64,000 bases of DNA. Source: Pinus tabuliformis. Taxonomy: Eukaryota > Streptophyta > Pinopsida > Pinales > Pinaceae. Made by a program: the position numbers and the translations under genes. This document shows, one piece after another, positions 48,191 through 60,629 of this stretch. Where the stretch lies: NCBI GenBank assembly GCA_031772625.1, contig CM062816.1:1673795078-1673859077 (forward strand). The letters are read 5' to 3'. The notes beneath the pieces are model-generated. The model was not told where the DNA came from, made no database searches, and worked only from the letters and a program-made list of their open reading frames with translations. Position 1 is the stretch's first letter. Each line of letters opens with the position of its first letter.

Positions 48191-49500
48191 ATCATTGGTA
48201 CATTGAAATTACATAAATAGTCAATGTTAATATTTCATACTAGAAGTAGACAATAGAAAATCTATGCTTATATATAATAATACATTACAAGTTTCCATTC
48301 TATTCAATTTACCATACAATGAAACAATTATAAAAGGAAGGTAAGAGCAACTTGTCAAATCTGAGAAGCTAAATAATAAGAATTTCTATTATAAAAAATC
48401 ATTTTAAAAGCAAGTGCAAAGTGTGAGTGGATATTATTCCACCTGGAAAGATAAGTAAATCAAGGAATCATGATGGTCCATTTAGAAACCTCTCAATGTT
48501 GAAATACTTGAAGTATGCCAGGAATGACACTAATACATTAAATAATATAAATTTCCCAATACACAAAGGATACTAAAAGCCAAAAACTAGAGGATAAATT
48601 TGACTAAATATACAAGTCCCAACTTGTACAATGTGGTTACCACAAGTCAAGCTGCATGAGACCAATATGGAAAACTTAGTTCAATGAACATGAAAGATGG
48701 AAAAGTAGCCTCTACCTATAACAAGACAAACCATAATTTGTTAGTAAATGAATAAAAAAATCAATGACAACATTAGGGACATTGTGCCTGGTTTATACAT
48801 GAGAAGAGAATGTTGTTAAGAGATCCATATTGACTGACTGCAAAAGGAAAAATTGTCAGATTAACCTTGGAACGATATAAGGAAATAATAAAAAGTTTAC
48901 TACCAATATCACTATGTTATAGAGAGGTGACGGTTAAACCCCAGGCACAATTTTTTTGGCTAATCCTTAAAACCCTGACAAGGGTTTAAACCCAATATAA
49001 CAATTAGACAAGATGACCCAGTTCTAAGCAAATCACAAAAAATTTAAATTATAAATTAAAAACTAGTACAAGAATTATGAAAACCCCATAAAGGTTTCAA
49101 TTCGGAACCATAAAACTTAGAGGGGAAATATATAATTTTGTCCCAAAGAATAGCAATGGAAATAGAATGAATTTAATCAAATAAATGTAGCAGAAATTAC
49201 CTAGAGTATTCATGGGGAAACTTGATAAGGAACTCCACCTTTTTTATTACCTGTAAAGTGGTCACAGGGGCAACAAAAATTAGAGCCATAATCTTGTCAA
49301 AATAAGGAATAAAGAAAAAACAATTTAAATCACAAAATTCAAAAACTTAAAAGATAACATTTTATGGAAAGTCTTGAAGGATAAACTGCAGTGGAAACAC
49401 ATGAGACTCCATTAGAACATACAAACAACTACATAGAGAAAATGAATAGAAACCATGAAAAGGGTCTCCATTGTTGTAGAAATCACTAATCATAACATGA
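48191..49500. other. Unit spacer S3, unit 4, left part
   Basis: Colinear with 11,106-12,430. It continues after the insertion at 51,216. No gene seen. Confidence 0.5.
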
Positions 49501-49505
49501 ATTTC
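49501..49505. repeat. Target-site duplication ATTTC, left copy
   Basis: ATTTC is repeated at 51,211-51,215. The empty site lies at ~12,432 in unit 1. Confidence 0.75.
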
Positions 49506-51210
49506 TGATGCAGGAACATCTGGTCGACAGGGCAAAGACCGAGAAGGGGCAGACAAAGTTTCTGAAGAAGATTGGGAAAGATGAACAGTTCGACAAATGG
49601 ACAGCAAGTCTGTCAGAGTTCTTATGTTTTATTTTGTTTCTTCCAAGGTCAACTACAGCATTTGATTCTGTTAGCTTAAATTTCTATTTATTTTGTTTTA
49701 ACTATAGTAACAGGTCTTAATTAGAGTTGTTAAGAGACTGTAGTAACAGGTCTTAAGTTAGAGTTGTTAAGAATTAGATTAATATCAATAATCAATGTAA
49801 GCAGCAAACCCTTATGTAACAGAGGAAACATGTAAACAAACAAATAGTCAAGTCACGTAAGTTGATAGTAACTGCCGAGCAACTGTAATGTAGTAACTAC
49901 CAAGCAGTTATCTAACTGCTGAAACTATTGTATAAAAAGACAGATGAAATAACCCAGAGGGGTTCCGGAGCGAAGCATTGAAAAGAGAATAAGAAAAATA
50001 CATTTTATTTTCCTTCATCAAATGTTCAGTGCACAATTAAATACAAGATTGCAAGATTTATGTCCTCTATGATAGAATACGCATGCATACATATTTCTGT
50101 TCATTCAATTCATTGCAGACAAATACAGTAACAGAGTTTCACGACCTCAAAAGGAATACACATATCTATTTGCTGTACATTCAACTCATTGCAGGTAGAC
50201 ACAGTAACGGAGTATCACGACTCCAAAAGTCTCATGACCAGCCGAGACCGAGAGCGAGCATAAAGCGAGGAGAGACAAACAATAACGCAAGATACAGTCC
50301 ACAGTCGAAATTGGTAAGCAACAGCACCGAACTTAAATATATATTACATACCACTGTGTAATTACATTGCAGGTTTATAAAACTCCCATAACATGAAAGG
50401 ACTGTGCAACGAGGATTCGTTGGTCCCGGCCACCAAATAAAAGAACTTACAGAAACCCTCCTAGCTACGGCTACGGGTTTGAATAACATAAAGACCAGAC
50501 TCTACCACTATCTCGCATACAGACCACAGATGCAAGTAAATACAGCAAAGACGAAGAACCACGGAAGAAACTAAGGTAAGAACAGAGCTACCCGGAAGAC
50601 AAGCAGTCGAAGTCCCTGCAAAGCCACGGGACTGGTCACCTGCAACCACCACAGAAGAGCAACGTTAGGGTTCATAACCAAATCAAAACCCTCGCAACAG
50701 AAACAACATCGTGAAGCTGTAAAGGAGTTGACAGAAAGCGAAACCCTTGTATGGCTGAGGAGCATAGCCATACCTGAAGTGAACCGAACCCATAAGCCGC
50801 AGAAACGAAGTGAAACCCTGACCACAGAGGGGCTGCGAGAGTTAGCACCAGCTCGAGCAGAGGATAATGAAATATAGCAAGGAACAATCTCTTACCTGAA
50901 GACACAGTGCCGAACGTCGGACAAGAACCAGAGGCGGAGCCGAATACCTGAGCAAAACACAGAGAGCAAAGTGACGGAGTGAAAATGACCGAATAGGCGT
51001 GAACCGGCAGTGAAAAGGGAAAAGTGAAATTAGGGTTTGGTAATTTCGAGAAGAACAGGTGTCGCGGGAAGAGACCAAGTCAGTACCGTGGGTTGATTAA
51101 TAATCACCTACCAAATAAATTGCAATCACACCAAATCCAAAATCAAAATATCAGTGCAGGTCCACAAAGGATTGGGCTAGTGTGGGACCACGTGGGCTGG
51201 GCTCCCATCA
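49506..51210. mobile_element. Solo-LTR-like insertion, 1,705 bp, unassigned family
   Basis: Begins TGATGCAGGAACATC and ends GGGCTCCCATCA, so it has TG...CA ends with a short inverted TGAT/ATCA, and it is flanked by a 5-bp repeat. Its base composition is clearly less AT-rich than the surroundings. A TATA-like TGTATAAAAAGAC at ~49,930 may mark the U3/R border. No polyprotein is present. It is best read as a solo LTR left by recombination; orientation and clade (long-LTR gypsy or copia) are unknown. The short open frames inside are not convincing genes. Confidence 0.7.
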
Positions 51211-51215
51211 ATTTC
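51211..51215. repeat. Target-site duplication ATTTC, right copy
   Basis: Matches 49,501-49,505. Confidence 0.75.
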
Positions 51216-52084
51216 AAAGGAAAAACGCTGGAACAAATTAGAAAGCTACAATGGTGGACAAGAAAACCATAATTTAAAACCTTCGCTAAATAGAAAAGAG
51301 TGAAACGCATCACATACGTTTGGTTCTCATTGTAATCAATTACATAGCGATGAAATATTGGAATTGAAGAGAGAAATAGAAGGCCACAAATATCGTGTAG
51401 TCATACATAATACCTTGATAAGAGTAAAGGTTGACGTTTGAAACCTCCACTCTTTTTGCCATATAGTAAAACGCTGGTAGTGGCAGAAATAGCGATAAAG
51501 GAAAATTAACAAAGAAAACGGATGTAACCCTAGTCGTATTTCCTTAAACCCATGACCATTGGATTTCCTTGATCAATCACCACTCTAGAACACAAAAGTC
51601 GTGTGATTAGGGTGTGTTGGCATGCACTTAAATTTCCAAGTGGAATGCACCACATGGGAATTGGAACCCAGAGGTTTATTCACCATGCGAGCATACCTAT
51701 ATGATTGGTGTATTTATAATTTTCAACAAAAATAATATGTAACCTATTCCAAAGTGTTTCCCTTCCACGATAATTTCAAATGGGGCCCCACACATATATC
51801 AATCCCTTTGTTAGAAGAAAGGGGGGGCATGCATAGATAATAATCCTTGTGTTAGGATTGGGGAAAACCTCATGGTATATAGTATAAATAAGTAAACGAG
51901 ATTTACATGAATGAAATGGTGGCACAATGAAAGCTATGAACCGACTTCATTCATAAGGCAACGTGTATAGTTATGAGGTATGGTGAGACAAGGTCCTCGC
52001 ATATTTATGGGCATTATGTTTAAATATATATGGAACTCAAATTATATAAAGGAATTAAGCATGAATAAGATAAAAGCAGCGGGA
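51216..52084. other. Unit spacer S3, unit 4, right part
   Basis: Resumes at AAAGGAAAAACGCTGGAAC, colinear with 12,440-13,264. No gene seen. Confidence 0.5.
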
Positions 52085-52639
52085 GTCTAGGTGCTTATAA
52101 TAGAGTAAAATTCCATTGCAAAAGGGTTAAGTGTAACCATCAGAGTCATGAATTTAGAGAAGAAATGTGGTTAGTGTTCAAATTATATCATACAGATATG
52201 CATCATGATGATAAAAACATATCATGCAACTCTATTTATGTAGCTATGTTTTTTTTATGTGATTGAGGTACATTACAAAGGCATCAATGTCATAATAAAT
52301 GGAGTAAAATTACAGGAAGAAATCTAGAGAAAATCTCAAGAGAATTCTGAGAAATATTAGAGAAAATTTAAAGAGAAATGTTGTCATTCAAGTGTAATAA
52401 GCATTTTTAACCATGTCTCTAGGACTAATGAAGGCTCTATGAAAACAAAATCATCTACTTTTCCAGTATTTTCTAAAGGGTTTGATGCTATTTTAGTTGA
52501 GGCTAATATCTTGTTGGGAAACCCTAGTCGAGAGGTGTTGTTGGGATATCCTTGTGTTCTCAAGATACTATGTTAGAATAATGGAACAAATATCAACAAT
52601 GAAGAATGAAATATGTTGGAGAATCTAATTCCAACCACC
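52085..52639 (+). pseudogene. A-prime, unit 4
   Basis: Same layout as in unit 2, with stops. Ends at the LTR at 52,640. Confidence 0.5.
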
Positions 52640-52837
52640 TGTTAGGTGTCAAAACCATTTATCCAAGTGTCCTAGTTCAGTTTCAGTTAGTCAAGTTTAG
52701 ACGAGTTAGTCAAGTTTAGACGAGTCTCACTCGAGTGATTTATTACTAATGTTTCGAGTCTAATCTTATTTTAGTGATTAGTAATATTGAGAAGAGAAAT
52801 CCTCTTCTCCATGTTTTATTCTCTTCAATTTTTCTCA
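52640..52837 (+). repeat. 179-bp-type LTR remnant, end of unit 4 (198 bp)
   Basis: TGTTAGGTGTC to TTTTTCTCA. The extra length is a 19-bp tandem duplication around GTTAGTCAAGTTTAGACGA (~52,686-52,725). The primer site that follows is degraded. Confidence 0.65.
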
Positions 52838-53456
52838 ATCAGAGTGTATGGTGTGTAAAACTCCAATTGACCACCTTTAAAGCAGGCCAAGTATGTCATT
52901 TTCGCATCCCAGCAAAAAAAATAAAATGTGCAAATGCGCCGTCAATTGAAGCAATGTACAAAATTTTGAGGAGAACCTCTTGAGATCTACGCAAATGATG
53001 ATAGTTTAAAAAATACAAGGGACCAATTTTTTGTTAAGGTATGAAAGTTCGTTTTCGTACTCCACTAAGCGACAAACCATTCAATTCCAAAATGACAAGT
53101 GATAAGTCACACGTCAAACTTCATTTTATTTTGCAATTTTTTAAGTGGGCTTAAGTCATTCGTTTAAGGGCTTTGATTTTGTGATTTTTCAAAAAAATCT
53201 TATATTCCTTTTAAGAATAAAAGGACTTCATTAAAGTGGTGTTTTTCATTTTAATGAATATTCATATGGGGTATTGTATATTTTTTTTAAGAGAGGGGTT
53301 TTTATTTTATAAAAAAATAGTTTTTTTATTTGAGGTTTTTTTTTTTTTTTTTTTTTTTAATAAGAATTTGAATTATAAAAATAAAAAGAATTGCATTTAA
53401 AAATAAATTAAAAAATTCAGATTTGAAAAGAAATAACAAAAAGGGCAGTGTTCCAA
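52838..53456 (+). other. Interior remnant of the LTR element, then AT-rich spacer with a poly-T run
   Basis: Includes the CHF-basic reading seen in unit 3 (52,860-52,985) and a T run of ~25 bases at ~53,335-53,360. No gene. Confidence 0.45.
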
Positions 53457-53461
53457 TAGGT
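53457..53461. repeat. Target-site duplication TAGGT, left copy
   Basis: TAGGT recurs at 57,822-57,826. The empty site reads CCAATAGGTTCTGTGGG at ~32,702 in unit 4. Confidence 0.9.
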
Positions 53462-53794
53462 CTTTATGAAACCAGTGCGCAAAAAGATAGAAAAGATAAA
53501 TGAACGCCTTATAAATCAATCTCTTTGAGGGGGCAACCTCCTTTACATTACACAAATAAATAATTATTGGATGATACAAATGACAAGACCTCCTTTCTAT
53601 ATATAGGTGTCTAAGGAGTCATAATATAATGAGAGCCGACCTAACAATAATAATGTAAGGGGACAATAATAACAATAATGGGCTTCTATGGGGCACCATA
53701 ATGACAATATGGGGACTACATGGGCATAAAAATATAATAAGGGGTTTGTACTAATAACAATAAGGGGTTACACTAGTAGTATAGGGACCTAAGA
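53462..53794 (-). repeat. 3' LTR of chromovirus copy 2
   Basis: 333 bp, with degraded ends (CTTTATGAAACC ... GACCTAAGA). Paired with 57,489-57,821. Confidence 0.9.
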
Positions 53795-56700
53795 TGTCCC
53801 TCTCTTTCAAAAAGTGTTGTCCTCAACGCTTGAGTAGTTCTTGATGTTTCTGTATAAAATTCTTGTCCTCCAATGTGGAATCTTCAGCGGGTAAGTTCTT
53901 CCACTTGATAAGATACTCTGAGATTAATCAATTTCGTAGCTGTCAGGTTCTTGTTTCTGTGACTGCTCCAGGCTCCAATATGATTTTTCCTTCCTCGATA
54001 AGTTTTGGCAATATTGTTTGAACTGGGATCTTCTGCAATGTTTGAATGAGTGGCCACTCTTCTTCTTCCTTCTTCCATTCATCCCTTGTTTTGTTTATCC
54101 AATCTCTTTGGATAATAGAAATAGCAAAAAACAATGCTTCCACATCGTCATCCTTTCTTTAGAGTGCATCTGCCAGAACATTTTTCTTCCCTTTTTTGTA
54201 AATGATTTCAAAGACATAACCCAACATCTTCGTGATCCATTTTTGTTGGTCTTCAGAGGATAAAATTTTTTCTAAAAGTATTCAAGACTATCATGACCCA
54301 GTTTTACCTTGAAGTGTCTTCCCATTAGGTAGGGCTGCCATTTCCTAAGTGCATGTACTATGGCCAACATTTCCTTCTCATAAATAGCTTTGTGTAAATA
54401 CACTCCTTTGATTGGATGTCTTCGAAAGAAATGGGTCTTTCATCTTGCATTAAAATAGCACCAATTCCATTTCCTGAAGCATCACATTCCATAATAAAGG
54501 TTTTTGTGAAGTCTGCCTTAGCTAAGGCCGGTGCTTGGCACATTACCTATTTAAGATGTTCGAAGGCTTTCGTTGCTTCTGGAGTCCATGAAAATGCATC
54601 TTTCTTCAATAATAGTGTTAGAGGCACTCCTATTCTCCCATAATTCTTAACAAACTTGTGATAATACCCTGTCAACCAGAGAAATCCTCGCAGATGCTTT
54701 ATGGATGTGGGTATTTTCCATTCCTTAATGGCTTTAATTTTGCTAGGGTCTACCTTAACACCTTCATGAGATATAATATAACGCGGATATTCCACCTCTT
54801 GTACTCCAAAGAAACATTTGGATATTTTTGGATATAATTGTTTCTTCTCCAATAGTTTGAGCACCGTGTCAACATGTTGGACATGAACCTTCCAAGACTT
54901 GTTGTAGATTAGTATATCATCAAAAAATAATAGCACAAATTTTCTAGGGAAGGGTTTGAAAATGGAATTCATCCAACCATGAAATGTAGAAGATGCATTT
55001 GTAAGGCCAAAAGGCATGACCAAAAATTCATAATGACCCTCATGTGTTCTAAATGTTGTTTCTAGAATTTCTTCAGTCTTCATTATGATTTGATGATATC
55101 CTGAATGAAGATTCAACTTAGTGAAGTAAATTGATCCATGCAATTCATCCAATAATTCATCAATGATAGGAATGGGAAATTTATCTTTAATAGTGACCTC
55201 TTTGGGTTCCTTATAATCTCGACACATGCTCCATGACCCATCCTACTTGTGCATCAATACTACTGGAGCAAAGAAAGAACTTTGATTAGGTTGAATTATA
55301 CCAACCTCTAGAATTTCTACAACCATATGTTTAATTTCACTGTTTTGGGCATAGGGATATCTGTAAGGCTTGATGTTTGGAGGAACACTTCCTGGAATGA
55401 AATGAATAGAATGATCATGATCATGAATAGGTGGGAGGCCTTTGGGAGTCTCCAATACCTTGGAATGATTGTCCAAGACATTTTGGAGATCTGGAGAAAT
55501 AGATGATTTCGACGTGGGAACCTCTAGCGAACATAATTGTGTAATTACGCCTTGTTTTTATTTCTTTAGAAGCTTTGTGAGCCCATTAGAGCTGATTATG
55601 TTTCCCAATTTTCCTATGATACCCATTAATTCAACTTCCTTTCCTTCTGAATAAAATTTCATGAAAAGCTCTTGAAAATTAAAAGCTATTGTACCTAGGG
55701 ATTGTAGCCATTGGACTCCTAGTACAACATCAACACCACCCATTGACACTCTGGTTATGGATATAGGAAGCAATTCAATTCCTTGGCTATCTTACAATGA
55801 ATAAAATTATGCATACTGCCTAAATCAATCAACATTATTACCTTTTTCTTCTTGATATGTCGTTCTATATTGATAGTTTGAGGGGTGGTAATTCCGGCCA
55901 ATTTATTACAAGATATGGTCAGATTCATTTCTTCTTTCTCGATGTGATCTTTCACTTCTTGAACATTTTTCTTCTTGATATGTCCTTCTATCTTGAGGGT
56001 TTGAGGAGTGGTAATTCTTTCCAATGATTTACAAGATATGTTCAGATTCATTTCTTCTTTCTCTGGGGTTGGTACCTGGTGTATATCCCCTTCTTTTGAT
56101 GTTTCTTCACCTTTTTCTTCCTCCTATTCATAATCTATGTAAAATAATTTCTTCTCAGCACACTTATGACCTTTAGTGTATTTGCTATCACAAATGTAAC
56201 AAAGTCATTTTCTCTTTTTTCTTCCAATTGTTGTCGTGTAAACCTTGTAGGTTGTGGAAGGCTAGAAGAAAAGACACTTCCATATTTATAGTTGTGAGTG
56301 GTAGGATTCCTTGTCTCCATAATTCAACTTTCAATTTTTCTTGCCAACCTAAATGGCTTCTGCAATGAATTAGGTTCCTAAAGACTAACCTCATGTTGAA
56401 TGTTATCCTTTAAAGTCCCTATGAAGAAATCAATCGTTTTCTTCTCTGGAATATCATTTACCCTTATATTGAATCTTTTGAAATCCTCAACGTGCTCTGC
56501 CATTGAACCCTTTTTGAACCCTTTTGTTTGAGATTTATCAATTGGCTAAAGAAGGTGTTACTCTTTGTATCCTCATAATGTGTTAACATTTCTTCCGTGA
56601 AAATTGACCAAGTGACAAGTTATTTACGAGAACATAACCCTTTATACCATAAAACTTGATACTGTTCTAAATATGAAGATGCAATCGTACCTATTTTAAT

Positions 56701-57488
56701 AGTTGCACCTCATGTAGATCAAAATATTGCTCCATCTATAGTATCCAATTTACTGGATCCTTGCCATTAAACTTCCTCATATTTCTTTTTCTTGATTTTA
56801 GGAGCTCAATCTTGAAATGACTGTAACTCTGTAATTTCGGATGCCACCAGTCTCATCGAAATTGGATTCTCCATGAAAGAGTTATGCATAATCTCCCAAG
56901 ATGACCTGATTATATACCTTTTCAGAAGAGTGAACATGTATGTGTCATTGTTTTGACCTTCAGATTTGAAAAATATAAACAGGAAACTATAATCTGTTCT
57001 CTTTATGTAACTTCTTATGAAATTTCAATCTGATGCTCAGAGAAAAAGTTATGATGATTTTCCCAAGGTCGCCTATTTAAGATGTAATTGAGTAGCTTGC
57101 AAGAACCCTAACTTCTTGAGATCCTATATCTGAAAATTTAGCGAGAAAAGGTCTAAAGTTGGACTGAAGGTTTAGATCGCTTGCTTCTCAAATGGGTTTT
57201 TTAATTAGCTTCTGAAATTTCATAGCGAACTAGTTATAGCGAAACTTCCACGATGACCTATTTTAGATGAAATTATGGAGCTTGCAAAAACTCTAAATTC
57301 CTCAGATCATATGTCCAAAAATATAGCTAGACAAAATATGACATTTGGACCCAAGGTTCAGAAAGATTTTGTCTCAAATGGGTTTTTGTTTTAGCTTCTG
57401 AAACGTTGCAGAAAAAAGTGATAGTGAAAATTCCACTATGACTTATTTGGAGCAGCGAAACCCTAGAATCGAAAGCTGTGATACCAAA

Positions 57489-57821
57489 TGTTAGGAAATC
57501 AACTCACAAAAAGATAGAAAAGATAGATGAACACCTTATAAATCAGCCTCTTTGAGGGGGCAACCTCCTTTACATTACACAAATGAACAATTCTTGGATG
57601 ATACAAATGACTAGACCTCCTTTCTATATATAGGAGTCTAACGGGTAATAATATAATAAGAGACGACATAACAATAATAATATAATGGCACAATAATAAC
57701 AATAATGGGCTTCTATGGGGCACAATAATAACAATATGGGGACAACATGGACACAACAATATAATAGGGGGGTTTTACTAATAACAATAAGGGGTTACAC
57801 CAGTACTATAGGGACCTAACA
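57489..57821 (-). repeat. 5' LTR of chromovirus copy 2
   Basis: 333 bp, TGTTAGGAAATC to GACCTAACA. On the minus strand it is followed by a TTTGGTATCACAGC primer site. Confidence 0.9.
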
Positions 57822-57826
57822 TAGGT
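57822..57826. repeat. Target-site duplication TAGGT, right copy
   Basis: Matches 53,457-53,461. Confidence 0.9.
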
Positions 57827-58885
57827 TCTGTGGGTTGTGTTATTTTTGTGAAAGCTTTGTGAAATTATCACCTTAGTAGAGAATTTTTTTAGAAGCAAGG
57901 TTTTTGTGGAACATTTGTACACTCATTTGTTTGTCGAAGCCAAGCCGCATCAACATTTTTATTGTAGCTAGCTGTAATCTCTACACTTTGATTCATTTGT
58001 TGAGTCAGAGTGAGCCAACACTCAACAAATGGAAAAGCTAATACACTAAGAAAATCGAAGCAATAGAAAAAGATGTTTGAAATTTTTATTGATGAAAAGA
58101 AGAAACAATAAGAAAGAATGAAGGAAAGGCAACCAAGGAGGCCTAGGATACCATTAAGAGGAGTTTTTTGTGTAAGGAGAAGTAATCCAGTTGAACACGA
58201 AGATTTTGGTGAATCCCATTGTGCTTAGCCACAAGTGGATGATGAGTGAATAATTTGCAGAAGTAGAAGAGAATGAGCACATATATATTTGTGAACACCA
58301 TTGTGCACACACACAAGTGGACACAAATTTGTTGATTCCAACAAAAGACCTTGTTGATGACAACTTGGTGATTCTAGCAAATGAGCTTGGTGATGAAAAC
58401 CAGGTGATTCGAACAACACAGCTTGTGGATGATGATTTGGTGAATCTAGAAATAATTCTTGTTCATGACAGTGAAACTGCCATTGGAAAAATTAATGATG
58501 TGGTGAATCCAACAATTAGTATTGTTGATGTAAATTTTGATGAAGATTTGTTGAGTAAATATGAGTGGTTGCAGATGATGAAACAAAAACATCATATTGA
58601 CATGATGCTATTTGGTGACATAATCCCACTTGAATCTGAAAACCAAGTGGAGAACAACCTGTCAACACAAATTAGTATAGAAGTGGAAGAGACAAAGACA
58701 GAAACAAAGACACAGATTGAGGCAAAGGCCCCATTTGTGTAAACGGGTGTGAAATAGTTAATTGTTTTCATTACAGAATCACAAGAGATGGATTAACCTT
58801 TAATGAATCCATGAGAAGGAAAGAAGTTATATCATTTCATGCTAAATTTCTCAACAAATTTGTTAGTGGTGGAACGTGCAATTGA
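57827..58885 (+). pseudogene. B module, unit 5
   Basis: Carries the basic segment, the ~36-bp repeats and the longest acidic frame among the later copies (58,317-58,742, 141 codons: LVDDNLVILANEL, LSKYEWLQMMKQKHH, DMMLFGDIIPLESENQ, a Glu/Thr/Lys tail, stop after APFV). The A-type C-terminus follows in another frame to TGA 58,883-58,885. Its upstream side is cut off from A-prime by chromovirus copy 2. Confidence 0.5.
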
Positions 58886-59639
58886 ATGAATCATTTTTAC
58901 ATAAATATCATTTGCATCGTTCCTACAGAAATGGTATTTGGTAATTTTCATTCGAGTTAGTATTACCGACCACATCTTTCTCAATTTTTTGAACACTAGA
59001 TGCTTCTGCAAAATATTTGAATATTGTTTTTAGATCATCCATTTCTTAATATATTTTATGATGAGTTGAGTGTAGTCATTGTTCCACTGAAGTAAATATT
59101 TCAATAGGTATCTACGAAAAATTGAGAAACACTTGGTAAAAAAGGACCTTATAGTTAACCATTATTGATTTATATTTTTTAATTAAAAAAATTTGTAATT
59201 TGAAATAATCTCAGATTGTTATGGTTCTACCGAACATTTTTAGGTTTATGTTTTATTTACATTTAACCAATTATCCAAAGTGTAAGATTTTATTTTAAAA
59301 TTAAAAAATACTTATAATATAAATAGTGTTTTGAAGAAGTTAGTGAACTTCATAATAAAAAATTATATATATTTTAAAAACTTTTAACATAAATTTAATA
59401 TGCAATCATTAAAAAATGTTTTACATAAAAATATATATATATAGTTAGTAGCATTTAACTTTAATTCAATATTTAGAATATTAAAATATGTTCTAATTTA
59501 AAAATATTTATATATAATAATACGATATTTTCAAAAAAAACTTAAATAAAAAGTTAGAATTAAATTTTAAAAAATAATATTAAAAGAACTTTCTATTTAT
59601 ACATTATTATATATTTAATAATGTTTCCAATAATGTACA
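58886..59639. other. AT-rich 3' spacer of B, unit 5
   Basis: Colinear with 33,769-34,523. It carries the uninterrupted copia target site at ~59,635. No gene. Confidence 0.55.
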
Positions 59640-60605
59640 AAATTAAGACATTTAAAAGGAACTTGCTATTATATGTTTATCTTTTGTGGGAGGTGATCTT
59701 CCAATTCACTTTGATCTTGTTCTCTGTTTTGTTCATATAATTTTTCCTTATCAAATAAAAGTGAAATTATCATAGTAATTGAGTTGTTTAATGATAATTT
59801 TGTAATTAATGTGTTTAATTATGTTATTAATATATCTTATTTTATAGCTCTAAAAAGTATTATTATATGGGGTCATGATTTGTTTTTAAATCATTCATAT
59901 CCTATCATTGAGCCTCTTAATGCAATCAAGTCTACCTAAATCTATTAAGTAGTCCTATATTTGCAAGTCTATAAATCAAAATAATTTCATGAATTCATGT
60001 CAAATGTGCCTAATTGTATATGACTACTTCCAAGTGACTAAACTATCAAAGTCATCCGAATGGCACCCAACAATTCACTAAAGTGTGATGTGGATGTGTG
60101 CCCAAGGTGCATGCACTAATTTCGATCCATGGATATCTATGCTAGAAAACATTTTTTTTCATGGATTGCAATACTAAAATGGATGTGTCAATTTACCTAA
60201 GTTTGTTACTGCATATAGTCAAAGCACCCAAACCAGTGAACTTTCTATCCCAACCTTGTCCAACACCAGAAGTGTTTGTTTGAGTATGAGGTTATTCCAT
60301 GAGAGATTCTCCTGGTTGATGAGTAACTTATCATGTTCATTTATAAGGAGAGTTTTAATCCTAAAAAATGAAGTCAATATATTGTAAATATTGAGGAGTG
60401 AGTAATGTGAGTTATTAGTGAATTTATAAGTCTAAAAAATTATATTAAGAGAGAGTTTAACAAAGAAAAATTTAAAAATTATCTAAAGAAATTAAAGATA
60501 TCTTTAATATCTCACATATACATGTCATAAGTTTATTGCACAGAAAAACCATAAACTACTGGTGACAACCTCATTTGCTTTTATTCACAAAGTTCCCCTC
60601 CTTTG
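59640..60605 (+). other. Conserved inter-gene segment upstream of gene A, unit 5
   Basis: Repeats 40,512-41,600, then jumps near 60,600-60,630 into the start of gene A. The TATA promoter and leader are missing, and TTTGC(T)TTTATTCACAA is present twice at the join. Confidence 0.5.
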
Positions 60606-60629
60606 CTTTTATTCACAATCATCAGTGGA

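Larger units (their letters stand above)
53462..57821 (-). mobile_element. Ty3/gypsy LTR retrotransposon, same chromovirus family (copy 2)
   Basis: A 4,360-bp element in minus orientation with 333-bp LTRs and a 5-bp TSD. It is the same family as the element at 989-6,924. Recognisable parts: gag with a zinc-knuckle region, protease, reverse transcriptase (FFDDILIY, ~54,910) and RNase H (MECDASGNG, ~54,490). By eye the LTRs differ at ~38 of 333 sites, about three times the divergence of copy 1, so it is clearly older. It is heavily broken (roughly ten or more breaks) and markedly shorter than copy 1. Confidence 0.95.

Noticed and set aside
50083-51272. Several open frames inside the 1.7 kb solo-LTR-like insertion
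   Set aside because: They overlap on both strands, carry no recognisable domain, and lie in what is best explained as an LTR.
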